Positions 41,451 to 53,526 of a stretch of DNA of 64,000 nucleotides are shown here, piece after piece. Source of the DNA: Rhodocollybia butyracea (taxonomy: Eukaryota; Basidiomycota; Agaricomycetes; Agaricales; Omphalotaceae); assembly GCA_015501585.1 (NCBI GenBank), contig JADNRY010000029.1, positions 310,001-374,000 of the forward strand, read 5' to 3'. Position 1 is the stretch's first letter; each line of letters opens with the position of its first letter. The notes under the pieces were generated by a model. It worked only from the letters and a program-made list of their open reading frames with translations. It ran no database searches and had not been told where the DNA came from. Made by a program: the position numbers and the translations under genes.

Positions 41451-42320
41451 TCAGCTCTTGTGACCATCCATTTCAGCGTTCAAGTCAGTTAACTCTGGTG
41501 GTATCCATCCTCGCAGTGTTTTTCCTCGAAAATGTAAAGCCGGAGCACCAGTGGGTAAGGAAGTTTCCGAGGCAATACCTGGGCGAGAGGACGATGACCA
41601 AACCCATCGAGCTTCTATTTCGCCTTTGAACAAACCTGTAGAGCCTCCAAGCGCAGGGTTATATATGCACGAACCCGGAGGCTGAATAGAGTCAAGGGGT
41701 GCGGTGCGTTCTTCAGAATCTGTGCCATTGGAATTCTCTATGTCTGAACCAACCAGAGGAGGTAGATAGACCAGTAGAAAAGGAGCCTTCGAAGTCATCG
41801 CGCGTAGGATGGCAGATTTTGTGAAAGGTGATTCCGAAAGAAAGATAGCTATAACGGGGGTTGGGGTCTTTGAGGTCCCTTTGGCCGCAGCGTCACTTTC
41901 CAAAGCCATGTATCTCCCAACAACACCTTCCAGTTCCCTCACATACTTCGGCCCAATCTTTTTTCTCTCGGCTTTGCATTGGCCAAGGATTCGTATGCGC
42001 TTGAATGGACGATCTACACCCTCGTTTGTGTTTTGAGGTGAGTCGGGAATATCTACGTCCGGTAGCCACCACCATCCACTGAGATCTACCCCACCATCTT
42101 CCTTTCCGCCTACCCTTTGTAAAGACATGCCCAGTTCCTTTTCAAGAAGCAGCAAACATCGATTTTCGAAAGAAGTTCCACGAAAAACCGTGGATGAATA
42201 AAGGCGCATGCGAAATTTGCTGCTACTAGAGCAGGGGTGGTAAAGACTAGTGTATCGGAATGCGAAACGCGTGCGTGTCCCTGTGAAAGCTCTAGACAGT
42301 AGAAACTGTACCAAAGCCAT
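41451..42320 (-). CDS. RRG7: RRG7-like mitochondrial protein (DUF2034, nuclease-like fold)
   Basis: Single exon, 289 residues. N-terminus rich in Arg, Ser and aromatic residues without acids (MALVQFLLSRAFTGTRTRFA ... RMRLYSSTVFRG), a typical mitochondrial targeting leader. The DUF2034 core follows: GTSFENRCLLLLEKELGMSL, then GGVDLSGWWWLP and ILGQCKAERKKIGPKYVREL. The spacing of GGVDLSGWW and GQCKAE is that of a PD-(D/E)XK restriction-nuclease-like core (Asp ... Gln-x-Lys). In yeast the homologue is needed for respiratory growth; its biochemical role is unknown. An insert (IENSNGTDSEERTAPLDS) and the ending ALHFRGKTLRGWIPPEL complete the fold. Confidence 0.85.
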   Translation of the reverse strand: MALVQFLLSRAFTGTRTRFAFRYTSLYHPCSSSSKFRMRLYSSTVFRGTSFENRCLLLLEKELGMSLQRVGGKEDGGVDLSGWWWLPDVDIPDSPQNTNEGVDRPFKRIRILGQCKAERKKIGPKYVRELEGVVGRYMALESDAAAKGTSKTPTPVIAIFLSESPFTKSAILRAMTSKAPFLLVYLPPLVGSDIENSNGTDSEERTAPLDSIQPPGSCIYNPALGGSTGLFKGEIEARWVWSSSSRPGIASETSLPTGAPALHFRGKTLRGWIPPELTDLNAEMDGHKS

Positions 42321-43493
42321 GACAAAGCTTCAAATTTTATCCAATGAGTTCCACTGTCCTTTGTACATTCCAAGTCAAACGTGTAACGCAGCAGAAGACG
42401 GAAATTTTCATTACGTTCAATCTTGTATTCCTAGGGAGACGCTAGAGTTTGCGAATTAAAGTTTGTGAATCATGATTATTGCTGAACAAACATGGGCGCT
42501 TATTCCAAAGTTTGCTATTACAATGAGAAGCTCTACAAGATTTATACTAAACCGTCTTTTGCGTCTTTATATCATATATGGAAGCTAAAAGGTCTACGAA
42601 AGGTACTATACTAATGTTCTTGTACCATCATAGCTCCTTTCCAGGTAAAAATTTACTTCTGCCGCCCAGTGGTATCCCTAACTCAAGCTGTTTGATCGAC
42701 ATCTGAGTGGGCCCAACTCAAAACTGGACTTCTACATAGGGCGAAACCTGTCGTGAAGCAGGAGATATATGTCGGGCCGTTCAGGACACTTGGTCAAGCA
42801 CCATGAATGCAACCTTGTTTCTAATTTGACAACCATGCGACTACCTTGTTTCGACAATCGTTTTGATATCCACACTCGGCAACCGTGACTACATATGACC
42901 TACCACTAAGAGGCGTTCAATGTAGGATCTACTCGAATGTAGTCTCATTCAATTTTTTTCTGGTGCTTACCCGGGCCTGAGTGCCAGTATGTAGCTACTA
43001 ATCTCACCGAAGACACAAATCGACAAACTACTGATGGTTTAAACTGTGTACCTTTCGCTCTCCAGATCCTACTGGCTCTAAGATGGAAAGAATCTACGGG
43101 CAGATCAACCACTTCCAACGCTTACCAGACTCTGAGTGTATACAAAATAAGAAACAATATGATTCTACATACAACAAATGGAGCAATTACTATACAGATA
43201 TAAAGAACGTGAGGTTTGTGAAGCCAGTTCAAGTATTTATGAAAGCGCAAGGCCCTGAGGCTGTTGTTCTAGATTCCGGTAAAATAACATTTAGGCGAGA
43301 ATGAAACCAGGTCATAGCTTGAAGAAGAGACGCTACTAGCGATGGTTATAATGCACAAAGACGAAGCAGACAGCTCGCATGGGCCATGGCAGTAACATTG
43401 GCTCGGCATGTGTGACACTATATCTGCATAATACGACGAAGAGGGAATACCCCCGTCGCACAGCATACGAGGTAAGAGCGTCGCTAGTATGCC
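42321..43493. other. Intergenic, no gene seen
   Basis: Two genes on the same strand are separated by 1.2 kb. A 73-codon plus-strand frame at 43083-43304 (MERIYGQINHFQRLPDSECI) has no recognised motif. It may be a remnant. Confidence 0.4.
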
Positions 43494-44651
43494 CTAGACA
43501 GTGATGGGAGGACCAGGGTTCTCGGAATATACTGGAGGAAAAAGTCCTAAGCGTAGCTCTCTTTGCTGACGCTTTAACTCTTCTATAGTCCTTCTCAGCT
43601 CTTTGACAGTATCTTCTCGTCGTGGACAGAAAGGAAAAAATTTCCGAGAATTTAGTTTCGTCGAGGCCCTTGATACACCTTCAGCCGTTCGCTCACGGAC
43701 AGATATAGGTTGCCCTTTGCTTCGCTGAAGACTTTCAAACCTGTGGCCAGCTGGACAGGTTATTTCAATTGCATCCTCGTGCTGAGCACTTCGGCCAGGA
43801 AGAGTGTTTGGAGGAGTGCGACTGATCTCCTCCTTGATTTTTTTAGAGACTGGATGACGTGTGGGGAGGAGGAGGAATGGATCAATTTGTGCTACCCGAT
43901 CTTTGAAGCGCGACGGTGATGACACGAATAACCTCCGTTTGAGGCGGAGACGGTAGCGGCGATACAAGATTATCGAGACCAGGACGAGGATGAGGACGAC
44001 AAGGACCCCTACAACAATCGCACCGGTTAATACAGCGCTCAATGCAACACTCATATCATCCACCTCAGTAGGTGGGCTAGCAATGTTGAGGGCAGACGAA
44101 GCGCTAAGGCTAGGAGGACCAAGGATTAGAGCTGCCATTGTCACCTGTTCCGGGATCCTGAATGCTCACCTATGGAGAGTATAATCGGATTTTATAGTAG
44201 AATTGGCTGCTGTAGAAGCCCGCGATATCACCAACATCAGCATAAAATTCAGACTGTACGTCGAAGTGATAGTGGGATTGGGAATTATACAAAATCTATC
44301 CAAAGAGATACCTAGCAAAGACGCATTCAGTATGTTGAGTAACAGATGTGGAGTTAGTAGCTTGCCCGTGAAGTTAAACTGGACCGTTCTCGGTGCGTCT
44401 GTGGTATGATGAACAATATCATGCCAACTTTCACATCTACCGCAAGGTGCGCACTGCGTCCAGTCGTTTCGAGGAGAGTACACTGGGGCAATCGAATCAC
44501 CGCGCCGGCCATCTATAGTTTTACTGACGACCTGTGCAGACACAGGGGCCAGGAACGCGACAAGGAAGATTTGTGGGAGTGGACTCAAAAGCCTCAGGCT
44601 CTCCGAGTCAAAGCCGAATTTCTGCTTTCTCCAAAAACAGAGTAGTTTCAT
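43494..44651 (-). CDS. Single-pass membrane protein with secreted ectodomain, frame possibly broken
   Basis: ATG at 44651 begins a signal peptide ending PQIFLVAFLAPVSAQ. The ectodomain follows: TIDGRRGDSIAPVYSPRNDW, CAPCGRCESWHDIVHHTTDA and RTVQFNFTG. This block order (TIDD-YGDS, YSP--W, WHDTTH, V-FTGTAVYVF) is very common in agaric type I membrane proteins. A GC-AG intron (GCAAGC donor near 44369) joins to ISLDRFCIIPNPTITSTYSL. Soon after, the expected frame (DVGDIAGFYSSQFYYK) is shifted by one base, and another shift or intron follows near 44160. The membrane helix (LSAVLTGAIVVGVLVVLILV) and a basic, coiled-coil tail (REDTVKELRRTIEELKRQQR) end at 43494. Function unknown; a sensor or adhesion role is only guesswork. 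Confidence 0.6.
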
Positions 44652-45379
44652 AGTAAAGGATCGTTGTGAAAGGGAAGCTGGAGACACTACCATCCAAGGG
44701 TATTTATTTACTTATTTATGTCTAAATGTTCAGACCTTCAAGTACGGGACTTTCAATACATTGATATCATTGTAAAGGCTTTGTACTTGCAAATTCTTTT
44801 ACGGTTGTCATAATCAATTCGTGATCCTTTGTCCTTTTCTGGGGATGGAAGCTATGACAACCGTAAAAAATACCTTAGAGCCCGGCTGTTCCCTCGTAGA
44901 CCCCGCTGGCTGTAGGGCGGAGCAGAGTAAGTACTACAACAGTACCTTTCCCACTTCCAAAAATAGTGTTTTTGGACAAAGACAAAGTTTCATGATTGCC
45001 GTGGTTGTAAGTCCACCCGATATCTCGTGCTCGAGAAGTTCTACGCATCATAGCTCAGAGTTGCACCACTTTACTTGGCAACGGCATTGCTATCTGTTAT
45101 AAGAGGCAGAATTGAGATTGCGTCAAGCTCCATGGAAAGTTTAGTCAGTTAAAGGGATGTAGAGGATACATGAAAATATCGAGAAACTATGTTCAAGGAG
45201 AGTTGAGGGAGAAAACGTATCCCAACTTGAGCTTGAACTAGTTGCGAACTCAATGCGAACTCGAAAATTCGGCGTGAATGAATGGGCGCTTTGTATTAGA
45301 GCGCTTGATGGACGCCACATTTCAATCACCGGCAGTTTTCGGCGGCGGCCTTTTTTTCATTTTCTGAATCTGTGTCTCC
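44652..45379. other. Divergent intergenic region, nothing further seen
   Basis: Between the membrane-protein gene and ribosome recycling factor, transcribed apart. It presumably holds both promoters. The 93-codon frame at 44821 has no family match. Confidence 0.45.
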
Positions 45380-46296
45380 ATGTCCTCTATTCTCCGACAT
45401 GCAATTTTTCGACCATCTACCTTCACTTTCCGCCAGAGACTGTGTATAAACGCGTCAAAAACTTATTTGCCTTTTGCGTCCCTCATTTTCACCCAAACAT
45501 ATGCTGTCAAGGCTGGCAAAGGCCCTAAATCTACGGCCAACCTTGTCCCAGGGTCCCAACAGCCTATAACAGACCCCGCTGCTCAAGAGGAATACAAAAA
45601 AACCGAGTCAAAAATGGCTGTTGCTGTGGACTGGTTCCGCAAAGAGTGTGCATCGATAGAGACGCGTGCTAGCGGTCGTGTCACGCCTGCTCTTCTTTCT
45701 TCTGTCCGTGTCCAATTTCCGAAAGAGGACCAGCTATTCAAGCTGGAGGAAATATCCACAGTGGGAGTCCGAAATGGATCCGAGCTTATCATCACTGTTT
45801 TCGAGGAAGAGGTCAGCCTAATCTATCGCTTTTGTTGTTTTCTGTCAGCGACTCTAATTGTACTTGGCTGTTACCCAGTAGTCGCTCAAACATGTGGAGC
45901 GAGCCTTGTATGACGCCAAGCTTCCCAACATTACTCCTCAAAAAATGGACAATCGTGCATTGAGAATACCCGTACCAAAGTATGTACCTCTTTTTTGTGA
46001 GTAATTTCGGGTATTCACCAGTTGCAGGCCAACAGTGGAAGCCAGGAACGTGTTATTTACTGCAGCGCAAAGGCAAGGAGAGGATACCCGTGTGCAGATA
46101 CGGAAACATCACCAAGCCAGTTTGAAGAAGGGAAAATATGAGAAACGTTCCGTTGAAGTGGAAGAAGTAAGGTTCCGTGTTGTAGTTCTTCTACCCTTTT
46201 CTCACAGCCAGATAGTTCCAGAAACTTACCGACCGTTTCGTTGCTGAGGTGGACAAGATTGTCACTGGGCTCAAAAAGGCGATAGGCACGAAATAA
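45380..46296 (+). CDS. RRF1: Mitochondrial ribosome recycling factor
   Basis: Exons 45380-45811, 45882-45979, 46028-46166 and 46222-46296 close in phase to 247 residues. A leader of about 60 residues rich in Arg/Ser/Thr (MSSILRHAIFRPSTFTFRQR) is the mitochondrial signal. The RRF fold follows: SKMAVAVDWFRKECASIETR (helix 1), ASGRVTPALLSSVRVQF, ISTVGVRNGSELIITVFEEE, HVERALYDAKLPNITPQKMD, RIPVPKPTVEARNVLF, AAQRQGEDTRVQIRKHHQAS and the final helix KLTDRFVAEVDKIVTGLKKA. Family role: together with EF-G2 it splits post-termination mitochondrial ribosomes into subunits. Single-copy housekeeping gene; nothing odd. Confidence 0.92.
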
Positions 46297-46528
46297 AGTT
46301 GATATTTTTAGACGAACGTAGAGTAAAAAAAATGGGGTATACGCTAATTATGAAGGCAATGTAAACGTTTATGCGCGTATCTATAATAGCTTGAAATGAT
46401 TAGAGAACGACTCTATGAATAGCAGAAGCAAAGTGAGCGGAAGAATTTCAATCAATGAACGAAGCCAACTCCTGGTCAGCTTAGTGCAAAAGTAACAAAA
46501 GAGATAGATAAGCAAACACTTCATTTTA

Positions 46529-49500
46529 TTACGCAGCGGCAGCTTCATTCTTGGGTTCCTCTTTAGCCTTGGGCTTGGGAATGCTAATGAGACGACCGCG
46601 TCCATCAAGACCGAACAGCTCAGCAAGCTGTTTCACCGTCATTCCTGTACAAGCCAAAGATGCTCAGCCAAGGAGATACATCAACTTTAGGACAGCTTAC
46701 TTTGGATTTTTCTTCGCGTTTCCTTCGCCGAGAGAACCATCAGCAAGAACCTGTTTGCGCTCTTGCATAGTAAGGATACGGTCTTCCACCGTATTCTCGA
46801 TGACCAGACGATTAACCTTCACAGCCAAGTTTTGGCCCAAGCGATGGATGCTGAAGATAATCATTGAGGATAAGAAACCAGAATACACAGACGAGTTGTG
46901 GAACATACCGATCAAAGGCCTGTGCTTCAATCGCTGGAGACCAGCCAAGGTCGAGGGAAATTACCTGCATGAAGAAACATATTGAGACCATTATTGATAT
47001 GAGATGAGAAAGTATTTTCGTACATGATTTGCCCTGGTGAGATTAAGTCCAACGCCTACATGAATGCGTCAAGTCAGTGCAAAGATCAAATTCAGAGATC
47101 CTCTCAGTTACCTCCACACTTCAATGACATCAACATAACGCGTGCTTTCTTTTTAGACATGAAAGCGCGGACGGCATCATCCCTCTTTCGGCGGTTCATA
47201 TCACCCTGATATTTCTAGGATGATTCGTTAGTATATGATGGTACAGATATGAATGAAGTTCACAGCTTACCACATGGAGAACATCGTTTTCAGTAAGGTA
47301 GTGCGACACGAGGCTCAAGCAAGACGTCCACTGCGAAATGACAAGGATCTATGAAAAAAGTGAGAACGAGTCTGCAAGATTACTTCAATGCGAAGACTCA
47401 CCTTCTCGTTGGGGTGTTCTTCGTACAAGTTTTTGATGTACTCCATCATCGCCTTTTCAAAAGTCAGAAGGTTATACATTACCAACGCTGTGCACCTACC
47501 TTCATCTTGGTGGATGGTAGAAACTTTGGCAGCAGCTTGATCGCTTCAGGGGATAGTTTTTTTGGCCTTGTTCCGACCAAAGACGATTTCCTTCTCTTCT
47601 TCTTTCTCACTCTCCTCATCCGAGTCAATAATTCGAGTGGCTTGACGTTTTCCAAGGCGCTTCTTCAAAGTCTTGCGAGCATCTTTCTCCTCTTCATCTT
47701 CGTCGCTGTCAACGATGAAGTCACTCATATCGTCGTCGTCGTCTGTCTCCGAGTCGCTTTGAATTGCATCGACGTCGATGGTATCCGACTCGTCGTCCGA
47801 TAAGACAACCAGTTTCTTCTTCCTGTTAGTCTTTCTGACTGGTGCCTTCCCTTTCCCTTCGCTCTTCGAGGGTTCAGCCGAGGGTTCGTCCATTTCGATG
47901 TCCGAGTCCGCGCCTTCACCCAGGGCTTCCTTCAAGTCCTCGTCAGTTGGGAGGAAGGCATACTGCTCGAAAAGCAGCGTTTGCTTAACGTTCGAGCGAC
48001 ACGCCGGACCTAAGCGAAACGATAAGTGCGTTGCATGGCGATTCGAAGAGAATTTACGACTGACACGGGCGCTCGTCCGCAGCATATCTAGCCGGTTCGT
48101 TCGCTGGTTCAACAAAGGGCGTATTGAAAACATTGGCTGGAAATCGATAAGAGAATTAGAGGATAATGAAATTGTATGAAAACTACGTACTGATGCACTC
48201 TTTGCAGAAACTGTGAGCACAAGTCGTAATTAAGGTGCTGTGCGGCTCTAGGTTATCGAAGCAGATAGGGCACATGCAATCATCATCTTCAAAAGTAGCA
48301 TCTTCGGACTACATAAGGGTTAGAAAATTGGCCCGAACACAGTTTAATAGGGTCCTTCGTACCTCCTTTTCAGCTTGGATTCTTTCAAGCGCAGCTACCC
48401 GAAACTTGGTTTTCAGTTTCGTGACAAACTCAGCCGAGACAAGGTCGCGCGCTTTCTTCAAGACTCTTCCGGTATCATCGAGTTCATCGGCTGCGACAAA
48501 CGCGACCCCGTCCTCTTGAATCAATGCTGGATGGGCGCAGATCTAAGCGTGACCAGTCAGCTCATTTCGTCAAGAAATCATGACATTGAAAACACACCTG
48601 TCGGAGGCGAAGCAAGAGAACAAGAACTTGGTGATAGTTCCTAGAATCGAAGTGGATGAGAGGAAAGCTTTGACAGATCTTGAGGATGAACCCACTTTAA
48701 CACTGTACCAGCTCTAAGGAAGCGGTTGAATTGGGTCTGCATTCTCTTCTCGACCTGGGCAGTATCTATCAGTCGAATGACATATGCAAGAAATAGGTGT
48801 TACTCACAGCGTCATAGATTTCACGTTCTTCTTCACTAAACTCGAGGCGTTGGAGAATGACCTCTTTTGTCGGGAGGTCGATAAGAACCTTCCCGTCGAG
48901 TTTCGTGTCCTTCTTGCGTCGAAGAAGGAAGGTGTTTAAAACTGTCTGTAGACGAGTGATTGCGAGTTGAGCTATAAAAATATAATTAAGCCGCAGAAAT
49001 GCTAAATAGGAATAAGATCTTACGATTTTTCTTTTCCAACCTAATGTTTCGATTCCATTTACTTAAGTCATTGTTGCCAGAAAATACGAGAGAACCCACC
49101 TTCCGATGTGACCATTGAATTCCTGCCAGTCATACCACGGGCGAATTTTGAGGAAGCGAAGATAGCCATACGTGTCGAGTAAGGTATTTACGATTGGAGT
49201 GCCCGTGAGGCACCACCGGTGTTTTGCTTCCAGCGCGGTGACAGCTCGGGAGACCCTATAAGCAAAGTAAACGTTATGCTAGGAATAACAGACGAAGAAC
49301 TAACTCGTCTTCTTGTTCCTGATATTCTGGGCTTCGTCGAGCACAATCCTGAAGAACTAATATTCCGAACTAATCAGCAGTCCATTCTCCGACACAAAGC
49401 GTTCACTTACTTTGACCTGGAAGAGTAGGCCCACTATATCCCATGGTTAACGAAAGCTACGATAGAAACAGGAGATAAAAAAACTTACATTCCTTCTTCT

Positions 49501-52172
49501 TCTTCGGTTTGACCTTCAGATTATCATCCTCGTCAGACACAATGAAATCATCTCGTTTCGCTTTGGCTTTCTGTTTCTTTTTCTTCTCTTCCGCCTCGAG
49601 GTCAGGCCATTCCAAGGCCATCGTCTGAATCGAGGAAAACATTGAGGAGCGATAGTGAAGGATGATACTGTACATACCTGGAAAGTCGTAAGAACGACAT
49701 CGTACTTAAGCAACTCCGAGGCTTTCTTTGGCTTTGAAGAACCTGTATAGAACTGTAAGCGCTGATATGAACAAGGAAAAGAACTATTACCATGATAAAT
49801 AAGGGCCCGGTTGGCAACATTGGCCTTAGTCTCCAGCTCGAGCTTCCATTGGTCGAGCAATGCAGTAGGAGCGAGAATCAGAGTCGTCTTGCATTTCGGA
49901 TCTTGAGACTGATTCTTCGTCATGAGCGCGATGCTAACGACAACGATGTCAGTTTCACCATTGAGAATATGACAAGCCTAAACTCACAGTTGAACAGTCT
50001 ACACAGAACAAAGGGAGAAAGATATTTGAGCGGGTGCGAGCGTACGAGCGTTGTACGCTTACCTTTCCGAGACCCATCTCATCTGCGAGACAGCCGCCTG
50101 CGAAGGAACTCTTTTCCTTTTCAACCATCCAGGCTACACCGATGGCCTGATGAGCTATTCAAGTCGTTAATATTGGAGATCTATTCAACAAAGTAAAAAA
50201 CAAACCCATAAGGTCCACCTCCATCCCTGACAAAGGCGTATGAAGACTCGCAAGTCCAAGTTTCTCTAAAGCCTTTTCGACGGTTGCGTTGTGGTCAAAG
50301 TTCTCTGAGTTGCCTGCTTCGACAAGGAACTTGTCGATGCTGTAAGTAGAACCATGACACCAATTAGCTCACAAAAAAATAAAGACAGAGAAAAACATAC
50401 TCGTCGACATTCGCGACGGGTCCTTGGAAGTGGTCTTTTCCGCGACCGTGCCATTCGCCATTTTCATCGCGGTCATCGTCCCGTTGTGCGAACGCAGCGA
50501 CGTCCGGGAGTTCTTGACCAGCAAACTTCCTAGCGATGGCATTCGCTGCTTCATTCTCACCCATTTGGAAATCGCCATCCTCATCGAAGTCATCGTACAG
50601 GAATGGATTGGGGACGTAACCCGGGACGGGAGCGTGATATGCTGGTTGATTACTGGGACCGGCAGTAGCATTCAGCTGAGGAAAAGCCTTAGTTCGGACA
50701 GCCATCGGTTTAATATCAAGGTGTGCGAGAGGAGAAGGAACTCGAGCAATAGTAGGCTCTGGTTTGATTCGGGCGGCAGAAGGCTCTGGTTTGATTCGAG
50801 TGACAGAAAGCTCTGGTTTGATCGCGATCCGAGGCATTACAGCGGCGAACGAGGCCTCTGACTTGACATTCGGGACGAACTGTTCGGAGGGCTCTGATTT
50901 CACAGCAGAAAGCGCCTTTGTTTCAGAGTGCGCTTTGTGCCATGGCAGCCTACTTGGCCCAGCTGCTGCCTGGGCTCGCAGGGCTATGTCCTCTGGGATT
51001 CTGTATTCTGAAGAGAGGCACTCAACTCGGTCTTCAAGAGATAGAGCGACGCCAGATCATCATAGCATTGCTGAAGACGTCGGGCGTTCAGTTTGGGAAG
51101 GAGGAGTAACTGATTGAGTTGGGATCGTTTCTCTGTGATCTCGTTCTGCAAGGTCTCGAGTTGGGAGCGTGCGCTGCCTCCTAGAATATGGTGAGGAGTC
51201 GTAGGAGCTGCTGAAGATGTGCCAGCAATAGTATTGGTGCTGGTACCCAACGGGGCCTTCGGCGTTAACTCCATCTTGAGCTTCTTGGTGGAACCCACAG
51301 GAGAAGATGATCCCACGCCACTGGAGACGAGGGTGCGCGCTTATCAAACGTGATATCTGGGCTCGCTGAACGTTTACGAGTGGTGAGCTCGGAACTCGAT
51401 GTTTCGATGGACGACTTAAGCGAAGGTCGTCCCGAAATCATACGGCTGTTGCTACGTTCACGCTGCAAGATACTTGCCCGTGTTTCCTTCTTGATAAGAG
51501 AACGCTTTGGCGAATTAGACTAAAGCAGGTAAACAAATGTCACAAGGAACACAAAAGTTCAGAGCTTACTGGAGCTTTTCCAGCTTCACCTCTGAGTCGG
51601 GCCAGATGGTTCTTGGCGTGACTCGGGTGTTGGGCTATATGCGCCTAAGGAAACTTGAGAGTTTGCAGAAGATCAGGAGGATAGGAGACATACCCTGTAT
51701 GCCGATAGCGACCCGATGCCAACCTTTTTGCCACCATCTGCGAGCGTCAGGTTGCGGCCTAGTGTAACGTCGACTTTGCAGTCGAGGCAAGTCAGTTTGC
51801 CGTCTATAAGCGACAATGCAAAGATCAGTGATTAGAAGATTTACGAGATGATTACACGCACAGCCGTCATTGGGTGTCGCTTTGAGTTGAAACTGAAATA
51901 GGTTATTAGGCTTTGTCGACGCGTCGAAGGCGATAAAAAAAGGCGCACGTTGTGGTCATCTGGGTAAATAACCAGATGGTTCTTCAGGTCGTTGAGGTAA
52001 GACACTGGAACTAGTGCATGCTGTCGGCAATTGAAGACAAAGACGACGCGTGAAAGGTACAATTGAGTAACGATTGTATTGGACGAAATAACGAAGAGCT
52101 TACAGATGCCTGTTCAGAGAGGTTTAGATGTTTCTTTGCCAGTTTCAGTGGATTGGGTTCACTGGCAGACAT
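46529..52172 (-). CDS. SNF2-family ATPase with RING finger (Rad5/Rad16/Uls1/HLTF type)
   Basis: Long multi-exon gene; ATG at 52172 (MSASEPNPLKLAKKHLNL), stop 46531-46529. The N-terminal 500 residues hold a Cys-containing segment (LTCLDCKVDVTLGRNLTLAD) and low-complexity Ser/Pro stretches with repeated IKPE motifs (for example ARIKPEPTIARV). ATPase lobe 1: PHQAIGVAWMVEKE-like start, GGCLADEMGLGKTVQLIALM (Walker A), LILAPTALLDQWKLELETKA, VLDEAQNIRNKKT (DEAH-type box), KHRWCLTGTPIVN. A C3HC4 RING sits between the lobes: CMCPICFDNLEPHSTLITTC, AHSFCKECI. An acidic Ser/Asp insert (47560-47930) follows. Lobe 2: HPNEKILVISQWTSCLSLVS, GVGLNLTRANHVISLDLGWS-like block, AQAFDRVHRLGQ. Family role: DNA-dependent ATPase and ubiquitin/SUMO-targeted ligase in genome maintenance. 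Which member is not decidable here. Confidence 0.88.
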
Positions 52173-53526
52173 GGTGAAGAAGAAAGAAGAACAAAAATTC
52201 TTTTCGTTTCAAGTTGAAACAAAATGAAACAGCGTGACATCACTCACGTGCCTGGTGTTACATGAGCCACTTGGTCTGGCCTGTCTACGCGATCTTTATC
52301 GATAGCTTTATCTTTGAATAATCACGTTAGATAGTATTTCGGAACGCGTTTTTTCTTCTTTCAAAGAGGTTCTCTCAACTCGTAACGAATCAGCCGCAGC
52401 AGAAGCAAAGCAGAAGTTTCAGTTGACTTGGCCTTATCTATGCCCAATCAAGATATTTACACCTGAGAAGCAAGGCCGAAGCGAGTATCAAGCCTCATTG
52501 TATACATATGGTGGCCCAGGAAGTCTAATAAGCCTTGAAAGGCATACAGCTGCTATCGCTCCCAGATGCTCCTTGCTTCCTGTCACTCTTTCAGCCTGCT
52601 TGCTCTCCCAAGCGCTCTCCTTTACAGCTTGTCAATCTCTAAATCATCCACCATCCACTCAGACGAGCGACAAACCAGACACACACCTTATCAGAACACG
52701 TATTGAAAAACCTTGTTTTCACAAGATCTAGTTTCATCCAGCTTCATCCATGGCCCACCGACTGGCATCATGACTCCTTGGGTTCCAGCTTTTGGACTGC
52801 CTTCAGTCTAGGAACAATATCTATGCAAATCTTCTTACTTGCTTCAAATCGACTTCACCTTCTATAACGAATCGCGATTATCATGATCAAAGACTATCAC
52901 AGAGTCCCAATTCGACCGGTTTCGCGCGCATCTGTTCCATTGATATCTCTGTGCCTAATAAGCTACTCTGTGCATTACAGCCCAACACGCTCTTGCTTCG
53001 CGATCGGACTCGACGTTTTGACGACAAATATCGGAGATGAACGGTTTTTATACAATAAAGGCGGTGAAAAGCTCGGTGAACGCGTAAAATTTCCGCGTTA
53101 ACAGGGTAAAAGTACTCAAGGTTGGGCAGAGGGGAAACTGGCTGAGGTCATGTGATCATTCTTGTGGGTTAAGGGTTATGTCGCCACTCAACTTACTATA
53201 AGAGCTGTTATCTTGATGAAGCCTCAAATCGACTTTTTTCCCAGAGTTCTATCGATACGATACGCACTCGCAGCTTCTCGCAGCGCAAAACCTTAACGGA
53301 AACGGGTCTAAAGACAGAAGAGGAAAACTTGGCAAGCAAAAAAAGTGAGTCGCTCGGCTGACCGTTGTACACGAGGCGTTCCTAACTTTACAGTAGTTCC
53401 CATCCGTCATTTATTCTCAAATTTACTGCGCTCTCGAGTCATAGTCATTAATTTTTCCGTTCCCCTCTGCCCAGTGATTATTTAAAAACGTAGCCAGCAC
53501 ATCGTTGCTCGTGGTTATCTCTCTCA
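52173..53526. other. Divergent intergenic region, no gene supported
   Basis: The region is 1.35 kb between the SNF2 gene and the long low-complexity gene. Plus-strand frames 52423-53101 (102, 82 and 72 codons) overlap and have no family signal. A CT-rich stretch and a CCTTAACGG region near 53290 may be promoter or 5' UTR of the downstream gene. An untranslated exon there is possible. Confidence 0.4.

Noticed and set aside
43083..43304. 73-codon plus-strand frame MERIYGQINHF...
   Set aside because: Isolated, no motif, no homologous copy in the window.
52423..53101. Three overlapping plus-strand frames upstream of the long low-complexity gene
   Set aside because: No domain, mixed frames and likely promoter/5' UTR sequence.
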